Shown here one piece after another: positions 1 to 12,200 of a stretch of 64,000 bases of DNA. Position 1 is the stretch's first letter, and the number at the start of each line of letters is the position of its first letter. Source of the DNA: Odiellus spinosus (Eukaryota > Arthropoda > Arachnida > Opiliones > Phalangiidae); contig CAWUCO010000066.1 of the NCBI GenBank assembly GCA_963920705.1, positions 293,501-357,500 of the forward strand, given 5' to 3'. The translations under genes were made by a program, and so were the position numbers. The notes below the pieces were generated by a model. That model saw only the letters and a program-made list of their open reading frames with translations, did no database searches and was not told where the DNA came from.

Positions 1-2167
1 GTCAAATTTCAGATTTTAAAAATTCGCTTTTTGATATTAGATGTTTTTTGAATTGGCTATATTTTCCATGTTTTTCAACGGATTTTCCAAAACTCTTGAT
101 TTTCAGATAGACCAATATTTGCTCTTTCGAGTGGTCTTAATTTTGTCTAAATCGCTTAAAAATCAAAAGTTTTGTGTCCATTTGAATCCAATAATCTTGG
201 ATTTTTAAGTGTTTTTGCTTAATTTTAACCAATTTTATATTTGTCACAATTTTGCAATTTAGACAAAACCAAAGTCATTCGAAAGAGCAATTAATGGACA
301 GTCTAAATAATAAGAGTTTTCAAAAATCCGTTGAAAAACAAGAAAAATATGGCCAATTCAAGAAACCATAGAATATCAAAATAGTCAAATTTCAGATTTT
401 CAAAATTCTCTTTTTGATATTAGATGTTTTTTGAATTGTCCATATTTTCCATGTTTTTCAAGGGATTTTCCAAAACTCATGTTTTTTAGATAGACCAATA
501 TTTGCTCTTTCGAGTAGTCTTAATTTTGTCGAAATCGCTTAAAAATCAAAAGTTTTGTGTCCATTTGAATCCAATAATCTTGGATTTTTAAGTGTTTTTG
601 CATAATTTTAACCAATTTTATATTTGTCACAATTTTGCAATTTAGACAAAACCAAAGTCATTCGAAAGAGCAATTAATGGACAGTCTAAATAATAAGAGT
701 TTTCAAAAATCCGTTGAAAAACAAGAAAAATATGGCCAATTCAAGAAATCATAGAATATCAAAATAGTCAATTTTCAGATTTTAAAAATTCGCTTTTTGA
801 TATTAGATGTTTTTTGAATTGTCCATATTTTCCATGTTTTTCAACGGATTTTCCAAAACTCTTGATTTTCAGATAGACCAATATTTGCTCTTTCGAGTGG
901 TCTTAACTTTGTCTAAATCGCTTAAAAATCAAAAGTTTTGTGTCCATTTGAATCCAATAATCTTGGATTTTTAAGTGTTTTTGCTTAATTTTAACCAATT
1001 TTATATTTGTCACAATTTTGCAATTTAGACAAAACCAAAGTCATTCGAAAGAGCAATTAATGGACAGTCTAAATAATAAGAGTTTTCAAAAATCCGTTGA
1101 AAAACAAGAAAAATATGGCCAATTCAAGAAACCATAGAATATCAAAATAGTCAAATTTCAGATTTTCAAAATTCTCTTTTTGATATTAGATGTTTTTTGA
1201 ATTGACCATATTTTCCATGTTTTTCAAGGGATTTTCCAAAACTCTTGTTTTTTAGATAGACCAATATTTGCTCTTTCGAGTGGTCTAATTTTGTCTAAAT
1301 CGCTTAAAAATCAAAAGTTTTGTGTCCATTTGAATCCAATAATCTTGGATTTTTAAGTGTTTTTGCTTTATTTTAACCAATTTTATATTTGTCACGTCTT
1401 GGCAATTTAGACAAAACCAAAGTCATTCGAAAGAGCAATTAATGGACAGTCTAAATAACAAGAGTTTTCAAAAATCCGTTGAAAAACAAGAAAAATATGG
1501 CCAATTCAAGAAACCATACAATATCAAAATAGTCAAATTTCAGATTTTCAAAATTCTCTTTTTGATATTAGATGTTTTTTGAATTGACCATATTTTCCAT
1601 GTTTTTCAAGGGATTTTCCAAAACTCATGTTTTTTATATAGACCAATATTTGCTCTTTCGAGTAGTCTTAATTTTGTCTAAATCGCTTAAAAATCAAAAG
1701 TTTTGTGTCCATTTGAATCCAATAATCTTGGATTTTTAAGTGTTTTTGCATAATTTAACCAATTTTATATTTGTCACAATTTTGCAATTTAGACAAAACC
1801 AAAGTCATTCGAAAGAGCAATTAATGGACAGTCTAAATAATAAGAGTTTTCAAAAATCCGTTGAAAAACAAGAAAAATATGGCCAATTCAAGAAATCATA
1901 GAATATCAAAATAGTCAAATTTCAGATTTTAAAAATTCGCTTTTTGATATTAGATGTTTTTTGAATTGACCATATTTTCCATGTTTTTCAAGGGATTTTC
2001 CAAAACTCATGTTTTTTATATAGACCAATATTTGCTCTTTCGAGTAGTCTTAATTTTGTCTAAATCGCTTAAAAATCAAAAGTTTTGTGTCCATTTGAAT
2101 CCAATAATCTTGGATTTTTAAGTGTTTTTGCATAATTTTAACCAATTTTATATTTGTCACAATTTTG

Positions 2168-2450
2168 CAATTTAGACAAAACCAAAGTCATTCGAAAGAG
2201 CAATTAATGGACAGTCTAAATAATAAGAGTTTTCAAAAATCCGTTGAAAAACAAGAAAAATATGGCCAATTCAAGAAATCATACAATATCAAAATAGTCA
2301 AATTTCAGATTTTAAAAATTCGCTTTTTGATATTAGATGCTTTTTGAATTGTCCATATTTTCCATGTTTTTCAACGGATTTTCCAAAACTCTTGTTTTTT
2401 AGATAGACCAATATTTGCTCTTTCGAGTGGTCTTAATTTTGTCTAAATCG
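2168..2450. repeat. Long imperfect inverted repeat inside each monomer (shown in the reference copy)
   Basis: The reverse complement of 2325-2450 aligns with 2168-2294 over the full arm. Aligning without gaps by eye gives about 90 matches in the first 110 positions (~82%). The arms then converge on the pair AATATCAAAA / TTTTGATATT next to the loop. The longest exact run, 18 bases, contains AATCCGTTGAAAAACA; other exact blocks are TCGAAAGAGCAA and AAATATGG. A single strand could fold into a hairpin with a stem of about 126 bp and a loop of about 30 nt. The same pairing is present in every monomer examined. The simplest reading is that the unit arose by inverted duplication before tandem amplification. 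Confidence 0.93.
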
Positions 2451-2507
2451 CTTAAAAATCAAAAGTTTTGTGTCCATTTGAATCCAATAATCTTGGATTT
2501 TTAAGTG
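2449..2507. repeat. Short hairpin in the inter-arm linker (reference copy)
   Basis: CTTAAAAATC at 2451-2460 is the exact reverse complement of GATTTTTAAG at 2496-2505, separated by 35 bases. In monomers where the following bases are CG instead of TG (for example around 9778 or 14750), the stem grows to 12 bp, CGCTTAAAAATC with GATTTTTAAGCG. This second dyad lies in the ~100-bp segment not covered by the long palindrome, so almost the whole unit has dyad structure. No function can be assigned from sequence. Confidence 0.8.
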
Positions 2508-2550
2508 TTTTTGCTTAATTTTAACCAATTTTATATTTGTCACAATTTTG

Positions 2551-4082
2551 CAATTTAGACAAAACCAAAGTCATTCGAAAGAGCAATTAATGGACAGTCT
2601 AAATAATAAGAGTTTTCAAAAATCCGTTGAAAAACAAGAAAAATATGGCCAATTCAAGAAATCATAGAATATCAAAATAGTCAAATTTCAGATTTTAAAA
2701 ATTCGCTTTTTGATATTAGATGTTTTTTGAATTGTCCATATTTTCCATGTTTTTCAACGGATTTTCCAAAACTCTTGATTTTCAGATAGACCAATATTTG
2801 CTCTTTCGAGTGGTCTTAATTTTGTCTAAATCGCTTTAAAATCAAAAGTTTTGTGTCCATTTGAATCCAATAATCTTGGATTTTTAAGTGTTTTTGCTTA
2901 ATTTTAACCAATTTTATAATTGTCACAATTTTGCAATTTAGACAAAACCAAAGTCATTCGAAAGAGCAATTAATGGACAGTCTAAATAACAAGAGTTTTC
3001 AAAAATCCGTTGAAAAACAAGAAAAATATGGCCAATTCAAAAAATCATACAATATCAAAATAGTCAAATTTCAGATTTTAAAAATTCGCTTTTTAATATT
3101 AGATGCTTTTTGAATTGTCCATATTTTCCACGTTTTTCAAAGGATTTTCCAAAACTCTTGTTTTTTAGATAGACCAATATTTGCTCTTTCGAGTGGTCTT
3201 AATTTTGTCTAAATCGCTTAAAAATCAAAAGTTTTGTGTCCATTTGAATCCAATAATCTTGGATTTTTAAGTGTTTTTGCTTAATTTTAACCAATTTTAT
3301 ATTTGTCACAATTTTGCAATTTAGACAAAACCAAAGTCATTCGAAAGAGCAATTAATGGACAGTCTAAATAATAAGAGTTTTCAAAAATCCGTTGAAAAA
3401 CAAGAAAAATATGGCCAATTCAAGAAATCATAGAATATCAAAATAGTCAAATTTCAGATTTTAAAAATTCGCTTTTTGATATTAGATGTTTTTTGAATTG
3501 TCCATATTTTCCATGTTTTTCAACGGATTTTCCAAAACTCTTTATTTTCAGATAGACCAATATTTGCTCTTTCGAGTGGTCTTAATTTTGTCTAAATCGC
3601 TTAAAAATCAAAAGTTTTGTGTCCATTTGAATCCAATAATCTTGGATTTTTAAGTGTTTTTGCTTAATTTTAACCAATTTTATAATTGTCACAATTTTGC
3701 AATTTAGACAAAACCAAAGTCATTCGAAAGAGCAATTAATGGACAGTCTAAATAACAAGAGTTTTCAAAAATCCGTTGAAAAACAAGAAAAATATGGCCA
3801 ATTCAAGAAATCATACAATATCAAAATAGTCAAATTTCAGATTTTAAAAATTCGCTTTTTAATATTAGATGCTTTTTGAATTGTCCATATTTTCCACGTT
3901 TTTCAAAGGATTTTCCAAAACTCTTGTTTTTTAGATAGACCAATATTTGCTCTTTCGAGTGGTCTTAATTTTGTCTAAATCGCTTAAAAATCAAAAGTTT
4001 TGTGTCCATTTGAATCCAATAATCTTGGATTTTTAAGTGTTTTTGCTTAATTTTAACCAATTTTATATTTGTCACAATTTTG
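2551..4082 (+). repeat. 766-bp dimeric higher-order repeat, two copies
   Basis: Units 2551-3316 and 3317-4082 are near-identical dimers. The second monomer of each carries the linked private variants AATAACAAGAG, TTTTTAATATTAGATGC and CCACGTTTTTCAAAGG (about 3128 and 3894, 766 bp apart). The dimers differ at only a few positions, for example CTTGATTTTC versus CTTTATTTTC in the first monomer. This indicates a recent two-monomer duplication. Confidence 0.85.
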
Positions 4083-5830
4083 CAATTTAGACAAAACCAA
4101 AGTCATTCGAAAGAGCAATTAATGGACAGTCTAAATAATAAGAGTTTTCAAAAATCCGTTGAAAAACAAGAAAAATATGGCCAATTCAAGAAACCATAGA
4201 ATATCAAAATAGTCAAATTTCAGATTTTCAAAATTCGCTTTTTGATAATAGATGTTTTTTGAATTGGCTATATTTTCCATGTTTTTCAATGGATTTTCCA
4301 TAACTCTTGTTTTTTAGATAGACCAATATTTGCTCTTTCGAGTAGTCTTAATTTTGTCTAAATCGCTTAAAAATCAAAAGTTTTGTGTCCATTTGAATCC
4401 AATAATCTTGGATTTTTAAGTGTTTTTGCTTAATTTTAACCAATTTTATAATTGTCACAATTTTGAATTTAGACAAAACCAAAGTCATTCGAAAGAGCAA
4501 TTAATGGACAGTCTAAATAATAAGAGTTTTCAAAAATCCGTAGAAAAACAAGAAAAATATGGCCAATTCAAGAAACCATACAATATCAAAATAGTCAAAT
4601 TTCAGATTTTAAAAATTCGCTTTTTGATATTAGATGTTTTTTGAATTGTCCATATTTTCCATGTTTTTCAACGGATTTTCCAAAACTCTTGATTTTCAGA
4701 TAGACCAATATTTGCTCTTTCGAGTGGTCTTAATTTTGTCTAAATCGCTTAAAAATCAAAAGTTTTGTGTCCATTTGAATCCAATAATCTTGGATTTTTA
4801 AGTGTTTTTGCTTAATTTTAACCAATTTTATAATTGTCACAATTTTGCAATTTAGACAAAACCAAAGTCATTCGAAAGAGCAATTAATGGACAGTCTAAA
4901 TAACAAGAGTTTTCAAAAATCCGTTGAAAAACAAGAAAAATATGGCCAATTCAAGAAATCATACAATATCAAAATAGTCAAATTTCAGATTTTAAAAATT
5001 CGCTTTTTAATATTAGATGCTTTTTGAATTGTCCATATTTTCCACGTTTTTCAAAGGATTTTCCAAAACTCTTGTTTTTTAGATAGACCAATATTTGCTC
5101 TTTCGAGTGGTCTTAATTTTGTCTAAATCGCTTAAAAATCAAAAGTTTTGTGTCCATTTGAATCCAATAATCTTGGATTTTTAAGTGTTTTTGCTTAATT
5201 TTAACCAATTTTATATTTGTCACAATTTTGCAATTTAGACAAAACCAAAGTCATTCGAAAGAGCAATTAATGGACAGTCTAAATAATAAGAGTTTTCAAA
5301 AATCCGTTGAAAAACAAGAAAAATATGGCCAATTCAAGAAACCATAGAATATCAAAATAGTCAAATTTCAGATTTTCAAAATTCGCTTTTTGATAATAGA
5401 TGTTTTTTGAATTGGCTATATTTTCCATGTTTTTCAATGGATTTTCCATAACTCTTGTTTTTTAGATAGACCAATATTTGCTCTTTCGAGTAGTCTTAAT
5501 TTTGTCTAAATCGCTTAAAAATCAAAAGTTTTGTGTCCATTTGAATCCAATAATCTTGGATTTTTAAGTGTTTTTGCTTAATTTTAACCAATTTTATAAT
5601 TGTCACAATTTTGAATTTAGACAAAACCAAAGTCATTCGAAAGAGCAATTAATGGACAGTCTAAATAATAAGAGTTTTCAAAAATCCGTAGAAAAACAAG
5701 AAAAATATGGCCAATTCAAGAAACCATACAATATCAAAATAGTCAAATTTCAGATTTTAAAAATTCGCTTTTTGATATTAGATGTTTTTTGAATTGTCCA
5801 TATTTTCCATGTTTTTCAACGGATTTTCCA
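3700..5830 (+). repeat. 1148-bp trimeric higher-order repeat, almost two copies
   Basis: The trimer 3700-4847 is repeated from 4848. Shared private changes include CCACGTTTTTCAAAGG (3894 and 5042), GATAATAGATG with CCATAACTC (about 4245 and 5393), and a single-base loss that turns TTTTGCAATTT into TTTTGAATTT (about 4462 and 5610). That base loss explains the period of 1148 instead of 1149. The match ends near 5837, where the second copy reads TTAAGTTAGACC. The dimer above shares its monomer at 3700, so the two duplication events overlap. Confidence 0.87.
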
Positions 5831-8800
5831 AAACTCTTAATTTTAAGTTAGACCAATATTTGCTCTTTCGAGTGGTCTTAATTTTGTCTAAATCGCTTAA
5901 AAATCAAAAGTTTTGTGTCCATTTGAATCCAATAATCTTGGATTTTTAAGTGTTTTTGCTTAATTTTAACCAATTTTATAATTATCACAATTTTGCAATT
6001 TAGACAAAACCAAAGTCATTCGAAAGAGCAATTAATGGACAGTCTAAATAACAAGAGTTTTAAAAAATCCGTTGAAAAACAAGAAAAATATGGCCAATTC
6101 AAGAAATCATACAATATCAAAATAGTCAAATTTCAGATTTTAAAAATTCGCTTTTTGATATTAGATGCTTTTTGAATTGTTCATATTTTCCATGTTTTTC
6201 AACGGATTTTCCAAAACTCTTGTTTTTTAGATAGACCAATATTTGCTCTTTCGAGTGGTCTTAATTTTGTCTAAATCGCTTAAAAATCAAAAGTTTTGTG
6301 TCCATTTGAATCCAATAATCTTGGATTTTTAAGTGTTTTTGCTTAATTTTAACCAATTTTATAATTGTCACAATTTTGCAATTTAGACAAAACCAAAGTC
6401 ATTCGAAAGAGCAATTAATGGACAGTCTAAATAATAAGAGTTTTCAAAAATCCGTTGAAAAACAAGAAAAATATGGCCAATTCAAGAAACCATACAATAT
6501 CAAAATAGTCAAATTTCAGATTTTAAAAATTCGCTTTTTGATATTAGATGTTTTTTGAATTGGCTATATTTTCCATGTTTTTCAATGGATTTTCCATAAC
6601 TCTTGTTTTTTAGATAGACCAATATTTGCTCTTTCGAGTGGTCTTAATTTTGTCTAAATCGCTTAAAAATCAAAAGTTTTGTGTCCATTTGAATCCAATA
6701 ATCTTGGATTTTTAAGTGTTTTTGCTTAATTTTAACCAATTTTATATTTGTCACAATTTTGCAATTTAGACAAAACCAAAGTCATTCGAAAGAGCAATTA
6801 ATGGACAGTCTAAATAATAAGAGTTTTCAAAAATCCGTTTAAAAACAAGAAAAATATGGCCAATTCAAGAAACCATACAATATCAAAATAGTCAAATTTC
6901 AGATTTTAAAAATTCGCTTTTTGATATTAGATGTTTTTTGAATTGGCTATATTTTCCATGTTTTTCAACGGATTTTCCAAAACTCTTGTTTTTTAGATAG
7001 ACCAATATTTGCTCTTTCGAGTGGTCTTAATTTTGTCTAAATCGCTTAAAAATCAAAAGTTTTGTGTCCATTTGAATCCAATAATCTTGGATTTTTAAGT
7101 GTTTTTGCTTAATTTTAACCAATTTTATATTTGTCACGTCTTGGCAATTTAGACAAAACCAAAGTCATTCGAAAGAGCAATTAATGGACAGTCTAAATAA
7201 CAAGAATTTTCAAAAATCCGTTGAAAAACAAGAAAAATATGGCCAATTCAAGAAACCATACAATATCAAAATAGTCAAATTTCAGATTTTCAAAATTCGC
7301 TTTTTGATATTAGATGTTTTTTGAATTGTCCATATTTTCCATGTTTTTCAACGGATTTTCCAAAACTCTTGTTTTTTAGATAGACCAATATTTGCTCTTT
7401 CGAGTGGTCTTAATTTTGTCTAAATCGCTTAAAAATCAAAAGTTTTGTGTCCATTTGAATCCAATAATCTTGGATTTTTAAGTGTTTTTGCTTAATTTTA
7501 ATAAAATTTTATATTTGTCACAATTTTTCAATTTAGACAAAACCAAAGTCATTCGAAAGAGCAATTAATGGACAGTCTAAATAATAAGAGTTTTCAAAAA
7601 TCAGTTGAAAAACAAGAAAAATATGGCCAATTCAACAAATCATAGAATATCAAAATAGTCAAATTTCAGATTTTAAAAATTCGCTTTTTGATATTAGATG
7701 TTTTTTGAATTGTCCATATTTTCCATGTTTTTCAACGGATTTTCCAAAACTCTTGTTTTTCAGATAGACCAATATTTGCTCTTTCGAGTGGTCTTAATTT
7801 TGTCTAAATCGCTTAAAATTCAAAAGTTTTGTGTCCATTTAAATCCAATAATCTTGGATTTTTAAGTGTTTTTGCTTAATTTTAACCAATTTTATAATTG
7901 TCACAATTTTGCAATTTAGACAAAACCAAAGTCATTCGAAAGAGCAATTAATGGACAGTCTAAATAATAAGAGTTTTCAAAACTCCGTTGAAAAACAAGA
8001 AAAATATGGCCAATTCAAGAAACCATACAATATCAAAATAGTCAAATTTCAGATTTTAAAAATTCGCTTTTTGATATTAGATGTTTTTTGAATTGGCTAT
8101 ATTTTCCATGTTTTTCAACGGATTTTCCAAAACTCTTGATTTTCAGATAGACCAATATTTGCTCTTTCGAGTGGTCTTAATTTTGTCTAAATCGCTTAAA
8201 AATTAAAAGTTTTGTGTCCATTTGAATCCAATAATCTTGGATTTTTAAGTGTTTTTGCTTAATTTTAACCAATTTTATATTTGTCACAATTTTGCAATTT
8301 AGACAAAACCAAAGTCATTCGAAAGAGCAATTAATGGACAGTCTAAATAATAAGAGTTTTCAAAAATCCGTTGAAAAACAAGAAAAATATGGCCAATTCA
8401 AGAAACCATAGAATATCAAAATAGTCAAATTTCAGATTTTCAAAATTCGCTTTTTGATATTAGATGTTTTTTGAATTGTCCATATTTTCCATGTTTTTCA
8501 AGGGATTTTCCAAAACTCATGTTTTTTAGATAGACCAATATTTGCTCTTTCGAGTGGTCTAATTTTGTCTAAATCGCTTAAAAATCAAAAGTTTTGTGTC
8601 CATTTGAATCCAATAATCTTGGATTTTTAAGTGTTTTTGCTTAATTTTAACCAATTTTATATTTGTCACAATTTTGCAATTTAGACAAAACCAAAGTCAT
8701 TCGAAAGAGCAATTAATGGACAGTCTAAATAATAAGAGTTTTCAAAAATCCGTTGAAAAACAAGAAAAATATGGCCAATTCAAGAAACCATACAATATCA

Positions 8801-9240
8801 AAATAGTCAAATTTCAGATTTTAAAAATTCGCTTTTTGATATTAGATGTTTTTTGAATTGGCTATATTTTCCATGTTTTTCAACGGATTTTCCAAAACTC
8901 TTGATTTTCAGATAGACCAATATTTGCTCTTTCGAGTGGTCTTAATTTTGTCTCAATCGCTTAAAAATCAAAAGTTTTGTGTCCATTTGAATCCAATAAT
9001 CTTGGATTTTTAAGTGTTTTTGCTTAATTTTAACCAATTTTATATTTGTCACAATTTTGCAATTTAGACAAAACCAAAGTCATTCGAAAGAGCAATTAAT
9101 GGAGAGTCTAAATAATAAGAGTTTTCAAAAATCCGTTGAAAAACAAGAAAAATATGGCCAATTCAAGAAACCATAGAATATCAAAATAGTCAAATTTCAG
9201 ATTTTCAAAATTCTCTTTTTGATATTAGATGTTTTTTGAA
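5831..9240 (+). repeat. Satellite segment with no clear higher-order period
   Basis: About nine monomers that differ from one another at scattered sites. One has the CACGTCTTGG junction (7137). One has a disturbed linker reading AATAAAATTTTAT near 7500 where others read ACCAATTTTAT. One has a premature stop in the open frame through CCGTTTAAAAAC (about 6838). Nothing other than satellite is seen. Confidence 0.75.
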
Positions 9241-12200
9241 TTGTCCATATTTTCCATGTTTTTCAAGGGATTTTCCAAAACTCATGTTTTTTAGATAGAC
9301 CAATATTTGCTCTTTCGAGTGGTCTAATTTTGTCTAAATCGCTTAAAAATCAAAAGTTTTGTGTCCATTTGAATCCAATAATCTTGGATTTTTAAGCGTT
9401 TTTGCTTAATTTTAACCAATTTTATAATTGTCACAATTTTGCAATTTAGACAAAACCAAAGGCATTCGAAAGAGCAATTAATGGACAGTCTAAATAATAA
9501 GAGTTTTCAAAAATCCGTTGAAAAACAAGAAAAATATGGCCAATTCAAGAAACCATACAATATCAAAATAGTCAAATTTCAGATTTTAAAAATTCGCTTT
9601 TTGATATTAGATGTTTTTTGAATTGTCCATATTTTCCATGTTCATCAAGGGATTTTGCAAAACTCATGTTTTTTAGATAGACCAATATTTGCTCTTTCGA
9701 GTGGTCTAATTTTGTCTAAATCGCTTAAAAATCAAAAGTTTTGTGTCCATTTGAATCCAATAATCTTGGATTTTTAAGCGTTTTTGCTTAATTTTAACCA
9801 ATTTTATAATTGTCACAATTTTGCAATTTAGACAAAACCAAAGGCATTCGAAAGAGCAATTAATGGACAGTCTAAATAATAAGAGTTTTCAAAAATCCGT
9901 TGAAAAACAAGAAAAATATGGCCAATTCAAGAAACCATACAATATCAAAATAGTCAAATTTCAGATTTTAAAAATTCGCTTTTTGATATTAGATGTTTTT
10001 TGAATTGGCTATATTTTCCATGTTTTTCAACGGATTTTCCAAAACTCTTGATTTTCAGATAGACCAATATTTGCTCTTTCGAGTGGTCTTAATTTTGTCT
10101 CAATCGCTTAAAAATCAAAAGTTTTGTGTCCATTTGAATCCAATAATCTTGGATTTTTAAGTGATTTTGCTTAATTTTAACCAATTTTATATTTGTCACA
10201 ATTTTGCAATTTAGACAAAACCAAAGTCATTCGAAAGAGCAATTAATGGAGAGTCTAAATAATAAGAGTTTTCAAAAATCCGTTGAAAAACAAGAAAAAT
10301 ATGGCCAATTCAAGAAACCATAGAATATCAAAATAGTCAAATTTCAGATTTTCAAAATTCTCTTTTTTATATTAGATGTTTTTTGAATTGTCCATATTTT
10401 CCATGTTTTTCAAGGGATTTTCCAAAACTCATGTTTTTTAGATAGACCAATATTTGCTCTTTCGAGTGGTCTAATGTTGTCTAAATCGCTTAAAAATCAA
10501 AAGTTTTGTGTCCATTTGAATCCAATAATCTTGGATTTTTAAGCGTTTTTGCTTAATTTTAACCAATTTTATAATTGTCACAATTTTGCAATTTAGACAA
10601 AACCAAAGGCATTCGAAAGAGCAATTAATGGACAGTCTAAATAATAAGAGTTTTCAAAAATCCGTTGAAAAACAAGAAAAATATGGCCAATTCAAGAAAC
10701 CATACAATATCAAAATAGTCAAATTTCAGATTTTAAAAATTCGCTTTTTGATATTAGATGTTTTTTGAATTGTCCATATTTTCCATGTTTTTCAAGGGAT
10801 TTTGCAAAACTCATGTTTTTTAGATAGACCAATATTTGCTCTTTCGAGTGGTCTAATTTTGTCTAAATCGCTTAAAAATCAAAAGTTTTGTGTCCATTTG
10901 AATCCAATAATCTTGGATTTTTAAGCGTTTTTGCTTAATTTTAACCAATTTTATAATTGTCACAATTTTGCAATTTAGACAAAACCAAAGGCATTCGAAA
11001 GAGCAATTATTGGACAGTCTAAATAATAAGAGTTTTCAAAAATCCGTTGAAAAACAAGAAAAATATGGCCAATTCAAGAAACCATACAATATCAAAATAG
11101 TCAAATTTCAGATTTTAAAAATTCTCTTTTTGATATTAGATGTTTTTTGAATTGACCATATTTTCCATGTTTTTCAAGGGATTTTCCAAAACTCATGTTT
11201 TTTATATAGACCAATATTTGCTCTTTCGAGTAGTCTTAATTTTGTCTAAATCGCTTAAAAATCAAAAGTTTTGTGTCCATTTGAATCCAATAATCTTGGA
11301 TTTTTAAGTGATTTTGCTTAATTTTAACCAATTTTATATTTGTCACAATTTTGCAATTTAGACAAAACCAAAGTCATTCGAAAGAGCAATTAATGGAGAG
11401 TCTAAATAATAAGAGTTTTCAAAAATCCGTTGAAAAACAAGAAAAATATGGCCAATTCAAGAAACCATACAATATCAAAATAGTCAAATTTCAGATTTTA
11501 AAAATTCGCTTTTTGATATTAGATGTTTTTTGAATTGTCCATATTTTCCATGTTTTTCAAGGGATTTTCCAAAACTCATGTTTTTTAGATAGACCAATAT
11601 TTGCTCTTTCGAGTGGTCTAATTTTGTCTAAATCGCTTAAAAATCAAAAGTTTTGTGTCCATTTGAATCCAATAATCTTGGATTTTTAAGCGTTTTTGCT
11701 TAATTTTAACCAATTTTATAATTGTCACAATTTTGCAATTTAGACAAAACCAAAGGCATTCGAAAGAGCAATTAATGGACAGTCTAAATAATAAGAGTTT
11801 TCAAAAATCCGTTGAAAAACAAGAAAAATATGGCCAATTCAAGAAACCATACAATATCAAAATAGTCAAATTTCAGATTTTAAAAATTCGCTTTTTGATA
11901 TTAGATGTTTTTTGAATTGTCCATATTTTCCATGTTCATCAAGGGATTTTGCAAAACTCATGTTTTTTAGATAGACCAATATTTGCTCTTTCGAGTGGTC
12001 TAATTTTGTCTAAATCGCTTAAAAATCAAAAGTTTTGTGTCCATTTGAATCCAATAATCTTGGATTTTTAAGCGTTTTTGCTTAATTTTAACCAATTTTA
12101 TAATTGTCACAATTTTGCAATTTAGACAAAACCAAAGGCATTCGAAAGAGCAATTAATGGACAGTCTAAATAATAAGAGTTTTCAAAAATCCGTTGAAAA

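Larger units (their letters stand above)
1..2550 (+). repeat. Left-edge array segment: mixed monomers, most with the TAG variant
   Basis: Six full units and one partial unit. Most carry CATAGAAT instead of CATACAAT in the left-arm end, which puts a stop codon in the recurrent open frame. One copy has the junction variant CACGTCTTGGCAATTT (about 1395), a variant otherwise seen at 7137 and then only after 39 kb. Copies near 399, 1170 and 1550 have ATTCTCTTT in place of ATTCGCTTT in the loop. No gene is visible here. Confidence 0.85.
2168..2550 (+). repeat. Representative 383-bp satellite monomer (reference unit)
   Basis: This copy is used as the reference for describing the unit. It contains a left arm (2168-2294), a ~30-bp loop (2295-2324), a right arm (2325-2450) that is the imperfect reverse complement of the left arm, and a ~100-bp linker (2451-2550). 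A hand count gives 102 G+C in 383 bases. CpG is rare and recurs at fixed places: ATTCGAAAG, ATCCGTTG, ATTCGCTT, AACGGATT, TTTCGAGT and AATCGCTT. Runs of four to six A or T are frequent throughout. The choice of start is arbitrary, because the array is continuous. Confidence 0.95.

Noticed and set aside
2190..2207. CENP-B box-like match at ATTCGAAAGAGCAATTA
   Set aside because: The TTCG and one A of the core agree, but the required CGGG end is absent (AATT instead). Chance similarity.
2449..2507. Linker hairpin as a transcription terminator
   Set aside because: The stem is A/T-only except for its ends and has a 35-base loop. It occurs in nearly every monomer with no gene upstream, so it is better read as satellite dyad structure.
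2519..2540. TATA-like promoter in the linker (TTTTATATTTG)
   Set aside because: In ~73% AT sequence such a motif is expected by chance. No start site, initiator or downstream gene supports it.
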